A stretch of DNA of 64,000 nucleotides from JABWAM01 sp964653025 (GTDB taxonomy: Bacteria; Verrucomicrobiota; Verrucomicrobiia; JABWAM01): positions 1 through 64,000 of the forward strand of contig CAZZBZ010000001.1 of assembly GCA_964653025.1 (NCBI GenBank), in the 5' to 3' direction. Below the pieces are notes generated by a model. The model saw nothing but the letters and a program-made list of their open reading frames with translations, was not told where the DNA came from and did no database searches. A program made the translations under genes and the position numbers. This document shows, piece after piece, positions 27,620 to 35,113 of the stretch. Position 1 is the stretch's first letter; every line of letters begins with the position of its first letter.

Positions 27620-28535
27620 ACTCCGGCTTCGGCTCCCGCGCCATCAGCTCGTGGAGGGCTGCCTTGGCTGGTTTCCCCTCGTGAAGCACGGCGTGCACGG
27701 CCCGCAGGATCGGCGCATCGAGGTGGCGGCGCTCAAGCATCTGGTGAACCGAGCGCGCGGTGCGCACGCCCTCGGCGATCCCCTTGAGTGAGGCCGTGGC
27801 CTGGTCGAGCGTCAGGCCCCGACCCAGCGCCTCGCCCACCTGGTAGTTTCGGCTCTGGGAACTCGAACAGGTGAGGATCAGGTCTCCCAGCCCGCTCAGG
27901 CCGAAGAAGGTCTGCGGCGAGCCCCCCAGCGCCGTGCCGATGCGCGAGAGCTCGGCGATGCCGCGCGTAATCAGCGCGGCGCGGGAGTTGTCGCCCAACC
28001 CGAGGCCCGCGCAAGCGCCCGCCGCAATGGCCATCACGTTTTTCAGCGAGCCGCCCAGTTCCACACCGGCCACGTCCGTACTCGTGTAGATTCGGAAACT
28101 CGCGTCGTTGAGCGCGGCCTGTACGAAGTGCGAGAGGCGCTCGTCCGAGGAGGCGCAGACCAGGGCTGTGGGGGCCCCCCGGGCCACTTCAGCGGCAAAG
28201 CTCGGCCCCGAAATTACGGCGATCTCGGTGCGGCCCGTCACCTGCCCCATGACCTCCGACATGCGCAGGTCGCGGTCCTCCTCGATCCCCTTGGTTGCCG
28301 AAACCATGAGGACACCGGGGCGCAGGCACGGCTTCGCGCGGACGCAGACCTCGCGCATCGCGTGGGAGGGCACCACGAACAGGACCATCTCCGCACCGCC
28401 CAGCGCTTCCTCGAGGGTCTGCGCCTCGCCGGTCCTCGCGGGGATCCCCCAGATGCTCACGGAATGGCCGCGGCGCCCACAAATACTGGCGAGCGCGCTC
28501 CCCCAGGCCCCGTTTCCAATGATGGCGATCTTCAC
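27594..28535 (-). CDS. gpsA: Glycerol-3-phosphate dehydrogenase [NAD(P)+]
   Basis: Makes sn-glycerol 3-phosphate for phospholipids from dihydroxyacetone phosphate. A GTG start at 28535 gives 313 residues starting VKIAIIGNGAWGSALA, the dinucleotide-binding GxGxWG motif. Other motifs are VSATKGIEED, SGPSFAAEVARG, VELGGSLKNVMAIAAG (catalytic Lys) and GDNSRAALITRG (substrate Arg). An upstream extension of the frame lies antisense to or within plsY and is not real. Start and plsY stop overlap (GTGA), so plsY-gpsA is a coupled pair supplying and using the same substrate. Confidence 0.95.
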   Translation of the reverse strand: MKIAIIGNGAWGSALASICGRRGHSVSIWGIPARTGEAQTLEEALGGAEMVLFVVPSHAMREVCVRAKPCLRPGVLMVSATKGIEEDRDLRMSEVMGQVTGRTEIAVISGPSFAAEVARGAPTALVCASSDERLSHFVQAALNDASFRIYTSTDVAGVELGGSLKNVMAIAAGACAGLGLGDNSRAALITRGIAELSRIGTALGGSPQTFFGLSGLGDLILTCSSSQSRNYQVGEALGRGLTLDQATASLKGIAEGVRTARSVHQMLERRHLDAPILRAVHAVLHEGKPAKAALHELMAREPKPEFRDGAQAL

Positions 28536-29188
28536 GCGCCCCCCCCCTGCCCCGCCGGGGCATCGGCCTTCTTGCGGGTCCAGCGGTGCTCGGTGCCATC
28601 CAGCAGGCGGCGAATATTCGCGCGGTGGCGAAGCACCACCATCACCGCCAGCAACACCGCGAGCCCTCGCAAGCCCGCATGCGGCGCCTGGAGAAACCAG
28701 GCGGCGAAGGGAAGCGCCACGGCCCCCGCGAGCGAGGCAAGCGAGACGATCCGGGAAAGGGTGAAGACCACAACCCACACCGCCGCCACGACAAGAAATG
28801 CCTGGGGCATCAGGACGAGAAGCCCTCCCGCGCTGGCGGCGACCCCCTTCCCTCCTCGGAAACGGAGCCAGACCGGGAAGTTGTGCCCGAGCACGGCGCC
28901 GACAAAACCCGCAATTTTGCACCACGTCACCGCCTCGTCACCGCCCCCGAGGCGCCCCGCCAGCAGCCACGCAAGCGCGATGGCCAGCGGCGCCTTGGCA
29001 AAATCGAGGACGAAGGTCGTGATCCCCCAGCGCCGCCCGAGCACGCGCCAGACGTTGGTCGCCCCGATGTTCCCGCTCCCCTGCTGGCGCACGTCCACGC
29101 CCTTGAGCCTGCCGATGAGGAATCCGAAGGGCACCGAGCCCATCAGGTACCCGAAGGCCAGGGCGAGAGCGGCAGGAAAAGTTTCCAT
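28532..29188 (-). CDS. plsY: Glycerol-3-phosphate acyltransferase PlsY
   Basis: Integral membrane acyltransferase using acyl-phosphate to make lysophosphatidic acid. The 218-residue product has the three conserved loops: GSVPFGFLIGRLKGVDVRQQ followed by GSGNIGATNV; HNFPVWLRFRGGKGVA; and a C-terminal loop HRANIRRLLDGTEHRW, between hydrophobic segments. It precedes gpsA with a GTGA overlap, which places the G3P-making and G3P-using enzymes in one operon. Confidence 0.95.
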   Translation of the reverse strand: METFPAALALAFGYLMGSVPFGFLIGRLKGVDVRQQGSGNIGATNVWRVLGRRWGITTFVLDFAKAPLAIALAWLLAGRLGGGDEAVTWCKIAGFVGAVLGHNFPVWLRFRGGKGVAASAGGLLVLMPQAFLVVAAVWVVVFTLSRIVSLASLAGAVALPFAAWFLQAPHAGLRGLAVLLAVMVVLRHRANIRRLLDGTEHRWTRKKADAPAGQGGGA

Positions 29189-29330
29189 GGCAGTTCCCAG
29201 AGAATGAGGAAACTCGCGCGAGGGGGCAAGCCTCCTTGATCAGAGCGTACCTGCCGTAGAAATCTCGATCTTGCTTTATTTCCCTGCCCCTCGGCTTGCC
29301 ACGGAGTGTCGTGAACTCTAGACTCATCCC

Positions 29331-30578
29331 ATGCCGTCCGCCGCTGCCCCCTCCCGCCCCAAGGTCAACCTTCGCACCCCGGAGGTCCTCGAGGCCGTCC
29401 AGGCCCAGGTCGAAAAGCATTATCGCAGCGCCCTGGTCGAACGAATCCGCGCGAGCGGGGGGCGTCTCTCCACCGCCGGCCTGACCGTGCGCCTCGCGAA
29501 GGAGTTCGGCTTCTGCTACGGGGTCGAGCGCGCCATCGATCTCGCCTACGCGGCGCGCAAGGTTTTCAAGGACCGCCCCCTCTACATCCTCGGCGAGATC
29601 ATCCACAACCCCGAGGTCAACGACCAGATCCAGGCGATGGGCATCAAGACCCTCACCGGCCCCATGCCCGAGGCGAAGATCGAGGACCTCACCGCCAACG
29701 ACGTCGTCATCATCCCCGCCTTCGGCGCCGAGGTGGCCATCATGGAGCGCATCAAGAGCAAGGGCTGCGCCCTCGTGGACACCACCTGCGGCGACGTGAT
29801 GAGCGTCTGGAAGCGCGTCCGCCAGTACGCCACCGAGGAGGTCACCTCCATCATCCACGGCAAGGCGTGGCACGAGGAGACCAAGGCCACCAGTTCCCGC
29901 GCGCTTGCCGCGAACGGCAACGGCCACTACCTCGTCGTCTACACCCTCGCCGAGACCGATTACGTCTGCGATTACATCCGCCACGGGGGAAACAAGACCG
30001 AGCTTCTCGCGAAGTTCAAGGGCGCCCACTCCCCCGGATTCGACCCCGACATCCACCTGCGCGCCGTCGGCGTTGCCAACCAGACCACGATGCTCCGCGG
30101 GGAAACCGAGGAGGTCCAGCATCGCTTCCGCCAGGTGATGATCGACTGCCACGGAGAGGCGAATCTCGCCGCCCACTTCCGCGTCTTCGACACCATCTGC
30201 GGCGCCACCCAGGACCGTCAGGATGCCCTCCAGAAACTTCTCCATGAGCCGCTCGACCTGCTCCTCGTCATCGGGGGCTACAACTCCTCAAACACCTCCC
30301 ACCTCGCTGAGATGGGCGAAGCCCGCCTCCCCACCTACTTCATCAAGAACGCGGGGAAGATGGTCTCCGACCACAAGATCGTCCACTTCAGTATGCAAAA
30401 GAATCAGGAGATCGAGGCCGACAATTGGCTCCCTTCCGGGGACATCACCGTGGGGATCACGGCCGGGGCCTCCTGCCCCAACAACCTGATCGAGGAAACC
30501 ATCCGCCGCCTCTTCTCCTTCCGCGGAGTCACTCCCGAACAGTTGCTCGGCAACACCGGCACGCCCGCCGTCGACTGA
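29331..30578 (+). CDS. ispH: 4-hydroxy-3-methylbut-2-enyl diphosphate reductase
   Basis: Last enzyme of the MEP isoprenoid pathway, producing IPP and DMAPP. At 415 residues it is the long form with an N-terminal extension of about 45 residues before the catalytic domain. The three cluster-ligating cysteines are Cys62 (FGFCYGVERA), Cys153 (DTTCGDV) and Cys290 (DTICGATQDRQ). Substrate-binding His residues lie in GEIIHNPEV and IIHGKAWHEE, with GGYNSSNTSHL and ASCPNNLIEE near the C-terminus. The DUF1015 gene begins 5 bp after its stop, implying co-transcription. Confidence 0.95.
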   Translation: MPSAAAPSRPKVNLRTPEVLEAVQAQVEKHYRSALVERIRASGGRLSTAGLTVRLAKEFGFCYGVERAIDLAYAARKVFKDRPLYILGEIIHNPEVNDQIQAMGIKTLTGPMPEAKIEDLTANDVVIIPAFGAEVAIMERIKSKGCALVDTTCGDVMSVWKRVRQYATEEVTSIIHGKAWHEETKATSSRALAANGNGHYLVVYTLAETDYVCDYIRHGGNKTELLAKFKGAHSPGFDPDIHLRAVGVANQTTMLRGETEEVQHRFRQVMIDCHGEANLAAHFRVFDTICGATQDRQDALQKLLHEPLDLLLVIGGYNSSNTSHLAEMGEARLPTYFIKNAGKMVSDHKIVHFSMQKNQEIEADNWLPSGDITVGITAGASCPNNLIEETIRRLFSFRGVTPEQLLGNTGTPAVD

Positions 30579-30583
30579 CCCCG

Positions 30584-31807
30584 ATGGCCACCGTTCTGCC
30601 GTTCCGCGCCCTGCGCGCAGTCCACGAAAATGCGGCGAGGATCGCCGCCCCGCCCTACGACGTCCTCTCTTCCGCGGAGGCGCGTACCCTCGCCGCGGGA
30701 AACCCGCTCAACTTTCTTCGCGTCTCCAAGCCTGAGATCGAACTCGACCCCGGTGCCCGCGCGGACGTTGCCGCCGTGTATGCCCGCGGCGCCGAAAACC
30801 TCCGCCGCCTCCAGTCCCAGGGGCATCTTGTCCGCGACGCTCGCCCCCTCTTCCATCTCTACCGTCAGGAGGCGCACGGCCACACCCAGACCGGCTTCGT
30901 CGCCCTCGCAAGCTGCGCCGAGGTCGAGCGGGGCATCGTCAAGCGCCACGAACTGACCCGCCCCGACAAAGAGGACGACCGCGCGCGGCATATCGAAACC
31001 CTCGGCGCACAGACCGGGCCCGCTTTCCTCCTGTTCCGTTCCGACCCCGACCTCCTCCGCATCCTGCGGGAAGGCTCCTCGGGAAAGCCGGACTTCGATT
31101 TCGTCGCCGAGGACAAGGTCCGCCATTCCGGCTGGGCGATCCATGACGCCGCGGTAATCCGCGCCATCGAGGCGGGGTTCCACCGGTTGCCCTCCCTCTA
31201 CATCGCCGATGGACACCACCGCACCGCCGCCGCGGTTCGCCTCTGGAAGAAGCGCCCGGACCTCGCCTCCGCCGCCGGGTTCCTCGCTGTGATCTTTCCC
31301 GAGGACCAGACACGCATCCTCGCCTACAACCGTTTCGTCCTCGACCGCCACGGCCTCGCGGAAGCGACCCTCCTCGCGCGCCTCCGTGAACTGGCCGAGG
31401 TGGCCCCCGCCAACTCTGCCGTTCCCCGCGGCAAGCACGAAGTCTGCATCTTCACAGGTGCCCGCTGGCTCTCCCTGCGCTGGAAGGATAGCCTCGTCGC
31501 CCGCGAGAAGGAATCGATCGATCGGCTCGACGTCGCCCTCCTGCAGAAGCACGTCCTCGCCCCGCTCCTCGGGATCACGGACCCTCGCACCTCCGAGCGC
31601 ATCCGCTTCGTCGGCGGCATCCGCGGCACGGCCGAGCTCGAAAAACTCGCCGGCGAGCACACCGGGGGCGTCGCCTTCTCCCTGCACCCCACCTCGGTCG
31701 CGGACCTCATGGAAATCGCCGACCGCGGCCAGATCATGCCCCCCAAGAGCACCTGGTTCGAGCCAAAGCTCCGCGACGGCCTCTTCAGCCACCTCCTCGA
31801 CGACTAA
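30584..31807 (+). CDS. DUF1015 family protein
   Basis: A 407-residue protein of the DUF1015 (SerC-associated) family. It starts VLPFRALRA, has AAPPYDVLS (about residue 23), NPLNFLRVSKPE, then a central LYIADGHHRTAAA motif (about 207), the most conserved element, and ends with MPPKSTWFEPKLRDGL. The DGHHR motif suggests a metal- or phosphate-binding active site, but no reaction is established; in other bacteria it often lies near serine-biosynthesis genes. Here it follows ispH by 5 bp. The ATG at 30584 is used; an open frame upstream overlaps ispH and is spurious. Confidence 0.85.
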   Translation: MATVLPFRALRAVHENAARIAAPPYDVLSSAEARTLAAGNPLNFLRVSKPEIELDPGARADVAAVYARGAENLRRLQSQGHLVRDARPLFHLYRQEAHGHTQTGFVALASCAEVERGIVKRHELTRPDKEDDRARHIETLGAQTGPAFLLFRSDPDLLRILREGSSGKPDFDFVAEDKVRHSGWAIHDAAVIRAIEAGFHRLPSLYIADGHHRTAAAVRLWKKRPDLASAAGFLAVIFPEDQTRILAYNRFVLDRHGLAEATLLARLRELAEVAPANSAVPRGKHEVCIFTGARWLSLRWKDSLVAREKESIDRLDVALLQKHVLAPLLGITDPRTSERIRFVGGIRGTAELEKLAGEHTGGVAFSLHPTSVADLMEIADRGQIMPPKSTWFEPKLRDGLFSHLLDD

Positions 31808-31822
31808 TCCGCACGGAGAGAG

Positions 31823-32059
31823 CTAGGCGCTCCTTGGTTCGCGAATGACTTCCAGTTCCGGGACCGCGTGCAAGTCCCTCGGGCGGCCCATCGCGCGCTT
31901 GGCGACAATCAGCGCGTCTCGGGTGAGCACACGGATTTCCGAGCCGCCGATGAGAATCGGTTCGCTGTTTTTCCGAAACTCCTCAAATCCGCCGATCCCC
32001 TTGACCTCCCCGAGCAGATCAATCCCGCAGGCTTCGGCCTGCAAGAACTGGTCCGATGA
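31823..32059 (-). pseudogene. C-terminal fragment of a nucleotidyltransferase-like protein
   Basis: The open piece encodes about 78 residues with DLLGEVKGIGGFEEF, IRVLTRDALIVAKRAMGRPRDLHAVPELE, the typical C-terminal half of small MNT/AbiEii-like nucleotidyltransferases. An in-frame TGA precedes it and the N-terminal half with the GS-DxD motif is missing. The usable start would be a TTG at 32044. It is most simply a truncated remnant of an accessory gene; a full-length relative lies at 43529. Confidence 0.6.
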
Positions 32060-32203
32060 TCAGGCCAAAGAAAACCCGCTGGCAACCGGACCCCGACGGT
32101 CTACGCTGACCGACATGGGTCTGTTCCTTCCCGCGACCCGGGCGGCACCGTCCACAGGAGTCTCCATGCCCGCGAGATGGAAGGCTCGTACGCGCTGCCA
32201 AAC

Positions 32204-33655
32204 ATGAGTTCTCCATCCTCCCTTCTCTTCCTCGACCCGCGTTGCGTGCAACGACGGCGCGGGGTCGAGTTGCGCCCCGGGCGCGTCACAAAATCGCCGC
32301 TCAACCCGCTCCTCGTCGAGGACCGCCCGTGGGAAAGCTCGGGCGACAACCTCTACCCGAACGTCGTGTTCGATCCCGCCGACCGTCTCTGGAAGCTCTG
32401 GTACACCCCCTTCCTCGACCGCGCGCAACACCAGGCGCAGACGCTCTGCTACGCGGAATCGGAGGACGGCCTGCGCTGGGCGAAGCCCGAGCTCGGCCTC
32501 TGGGAGTTCCGGGGCTCGGAGGCCAACAACATCCTCCTTCCCTTCATCGCCGGGGCCGGCGTGGCGCTCGACGCGCGCGCGGCAAACCCCGAGGAACGCT
32601 TCAAGCTGACCTACCTCGTCCATCCCGAGCTCGCCCCTGAATGGGCGAAGGAGCTGGCGGCCAAGGGCCACCCCATCACGAAACGCGGAGTGGGCGTCGG
32701 GTTCAGCGCGGACGGCCTCCACTGGAAGCTGCGACCGGACAACCCCGTGCTCCCCGGCATCGCCGGCGACACGCACAACCACTGGCACTGGTGCGAGGAA
32801 TCGAGGAGGTACATCCTCATCACCCGCGCCAACGTCCCCTTCGCCGATGGTAGGTCACGGGCCTGCCGGTCCTGGAAGGACGGGCGGTCCACGGTCATCG
32901 AGAGCGGTTCTGAGCGGGTGGTCAAACGCTGGGAAAGCGATGACTTCCTCCACTGGGGCAATGGCCAGATCGTCTTCCGCGCCGAGGGCGACGAGATCGG
33001 ACGCCGCCAGTACTACTCCATGCCGACATTTCGCCACGGAGACGGTTGGCTCGGCCTGCTCGCGCTCTTCAACGCAACGACGGACGACGACTCCGTGGAC
33101 TGCGAGCTTGCCTGGAGCCCGGATTCGATTCACTGGCAACGGCTCTGCCAAGGTGCCTCCTTCATCCCGCGCGGCGTGGCGGGAAGCCTCGATGGTGGAT
33201 GCATCTACGCCGGCTGGTCGCCCGCGGTTGTTGGCGACGAGCTGAGAATTTACTACGCGGGCAGCCCCGGCACGCACAGCGCCGGCCTCCAGCGCCACAC
33301 GAGCTTCCTGCTTGCCACGCTCCCGCTCGATCGCTTTGCGGGCCTCGCGGCGGACGGTAAAGGCGAAATCGTCACGCGCGAGATGGTGTGCGGTGGGCCG
33401 CGCCTGTTCCTCAACGCGGACGCCTCCCGGGGTCGCGTTGCAGTCGAGGTGAGATATCCCGACGGTTCGCCCGTGCCCGGGTTCGAGTTTACGCAGTGCC
33501 GCCCGCTCCGCTCCGATTCCGTGCGTGGGGAGGTCACCTGGGAGGGAGGATGCAGCCTCGCGGTGCTGGTCGGAAGGAAGGTGTGTCTAGGTTTGCGACT
33601 CGAGACCGCGTCTCTCTACGCTCTGGAGTTCGGAGTTCACGAGGCGCCCCCGTGA
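32204..33655 (+). CDS. Five-bladed beta-propeller glycosidase-like protein (GH32/GH43 superfamily-like)
   Basis: A 483-residue protein with repeated propeller strands: YPNVVFDPADRLWKLWYTPF, YAESEDGLRWAKPELGLWEF, GVGFSADGLHWK, and CELAWSPDSIHWQ. The S-x-D-G-x-x-W pattern is the hallmark of GH32/43/68-like blades. No signal peptide is evident from either ATG (32177 or 32204), so it may act in the cytoplasm. Its stop overlaps the next ATG (TGATG), making it the first gene of a four-gene glycan operon. Many homologous propeller proteins in this phylum lack a known substrate. Confidence 0.72.
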   Translation: MSSPSSLLFLDPRCVQRRRGVELRPGRVTKSPLNPLLVEDRPWESSGDNLYPNVVFDPADRLWKLWYTPFLDRAQHQAQTLCYAESEDGLRWAKPELGLWEFRGSEANNILLPFIAGAGVALDARAANPEERFKLTYLVHPELAPEWAKELAAKGHPITKRGVGVGFSADGLHWKLRPDNPVLPGIAGDTHNHWHWCEESRRYILITRANVPFADGRSRACRSWKDGRSTVIESGSERVVKRWESDDFLHWGNGQIVFRAEGDEIGRRQYYSMPTFRHGDGWLGLLALFNATTDDDSVDCELAWSPDSIHWQRLCQGASFIPRGVAGSLDGGCIYAGWSPAVVGDELRIYYAGSPGTHSAGLQRHTSFLLATLPLDRFAGLAADGKGEIVTREMVCGGPRLFLNADASRGRVAVEVRYPDGSPVPGFEFTQCRPLRSDSVRGEVTWEGGCSLAVLVGRKVCLGLRLETASLYALEFGVHEAPP

Positions 33656-35106
33656 TGAGCCACCACCCTTCGCTTATCGCGAAAGCCGATGCCGCCGTGG
33701 CGGAGGCCCGGGCGCGGCTCGACCCCGCTGACCCGCACCGCCCGCGCTTCCATTTCCTTCCCCCCGCGAACTGGATGAACGATCCCAACGGCTTCATCCA
33801 GTGGAAGGGTCGCACCCACCTCTTCTACCAGCATAACCCCTTCGGCCCTCTCTGGGGTAACATGCACTGGGGCCATGCCACCAGCGACGACCTCGTGCAC
33901 TGGGAACACCTGCCCATCGCCCTCGCCCCATCTCCGGGGACTTGCGACCAGGGCGGGATCTACTCCGGATGTATCGTCGACCACGGGGGCGTGCCCACCG
34001 CGGTCTATACGGGCGTGCGACCCGAGTGCCAGTGCCTCGCCATGAGCCGCGACGACCTCCTCACCTGGGAGAAGCATCCCGCCAACCCGGTCCTCGCCGC
34101 GCCCCCGGAGGGCTTCGACGCCGGCTTTCGCGACCCGTGGGTCTGGCGCGAGGGCGACGAGTGGCTCATGGTCGTGGGCAGCGGACGCAAGGGGATCGGC
34201 GGCGCATTTCCCCTCTACCGCTCCCGGGACCTCATCCACTGGGAGTACCTCCATCCGCTGTTCGAGGGCGAGGCGGGGGAGAGCGGGCGCATGTGGGAAT
34301 GTCCGTTCTTCTTCCCTCTGGGCGGCAAGCACGTGCTCATCCTCAACCCGGTCCCCATGGGGCGGACGATCTGGTTCACCGGCAGCTACACCCACCGCCG
34401 CTTTGTTCCCGAGGCGCGCGGCTCGGTGGATTTCGCCCACCGCGATTTCTACGCCACGCATTTCCTTCGGGACGATCGCGGACGGTGGATCATGGTCGCC
34501 TGGCTCCGCGAGGCGCGCGGCAACGACGCGCAGTCCGCGGCCGGCTGGTCCGGTGCGCTCTCGCTCCCACGGGTCGTTTCCCTCTCATCGGACGGCCGCC
34601 TTGTCCAGCAGCCCGTTCCCGAGTTGGAGAAGCTGCGCGGACGCCATTTCCGCGCGGCCGATGTTGACCTGACCAACCAGACGCCGGAACTGATGTCGGA
34701 GGTGGAAGGAGACTGCCTCGAGATCGTGGCGCGGATGGTCTCCCGCCAAGCCGAGCCGGTCGGCCTGAAGCTGCGCCGCTCGCCCGACGGACAGGAGGAG
34801 ACGAAGATTGTCTTTGACCCGTGGGCAGGCACGCTCACGGTGGACCGCAGCCGTTCCAGCCTTGACCGCTCGGTAGCCCTCTCCCCGCAGGTCGCCCCGC
34901 TACGGCTGGCGCCGGGCGAACCACTGGAACTGCGCATCTTCGTGGACCGCTCGATCGTCGAGGTCTTCGCCAACGGCGGGATCTCCCTCACCACTCGCAT
35001 CTACCCGACCCGACGCGACGCCACGCGGGTCGCCGCTTGGGGAATGAGCGAAGCGACCCGGGTCGATTTCCTCGATGTCTGGGAAATACAGGCCATCGGC
35101 ACATGA
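33655..35106 (+). CDS. GH32 family beta-fructofuranosidase/levanase-like
   Basis: Retaining glycosidase for beta-fructosides (sucrose, inulin or levan type). The 483-residue product has a five-bladed propeller plus a C-terminal beta-sandwich. The nucleophile Asp is in NWMNDPNGF (about residue 43), the transition-state Asp in FRDPWV (about 160) and the acid/base Glu in WECPFFFP (about 215). The sandwich carries LRIFVDRSIVEVFANGG, a GH32 C-domain signature. No signal peptide is visible. It is coupled to the upstream propeller gene by TGATG and precedes the GH95-like gene by 7 bp. The ATG at 33655 is used since the longer frame overlaps the previous gene. Confidence 0.92.
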   Translation: MSHHPSLIAKADAAVAEARARLDPADPHRPRFHFLPPANWMNDPNGFIQWKGRTHLFYQHNPFGPLWGNMHWGHATSDDLVHWEHLPIALAPSPGTCDQGGIYSGCIVDHGGVPTAVYTGVRPECQCLAMSRDDLLTWEKHPANPVLAAPPEGFDAGFRDPWVWREGDEWLMVVGSGRKGIGGAFPLYRSRDLIHWEYLHPLFEGEAGESGRMWECPFFFPLGGKHVLILNPVPMGRTIWFTGSYTHRRFVPEARGSVDFAHRDFYATHFLRDDRGRWIMVAWLREARGNDAQSAAGWSGALSLPRVVSLSSDGRLVQQPVPELEKLRGRHFRAADVDLTNQTPELMSEVEGDCLEIVARMVSRQAEPVGLKLRRSPDGQEETKIVFDPWAGTLTVDRSRSSLDRSVALSPQVAPLRLAPGEPLELRIFVDRSIVEVFANGGISLTTRIYPTRRDATRVAAWGMSEATRVDFLDVWEIQAIGT

Positions 35107-35113
35107 TCTCTCC

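Noticed and set aside
28536..28925. Upstream extension of the gpsA frame
   Set aside because: It overlaps plsY in another frame; GpsA begins at the GTG with its NAD-binding motif.
28938..30245. Minus-strand open frame of 435 codons under ispH and plsY
   Set aside because: It covers two confidently identified genes in other frames and has no recognisable domain.
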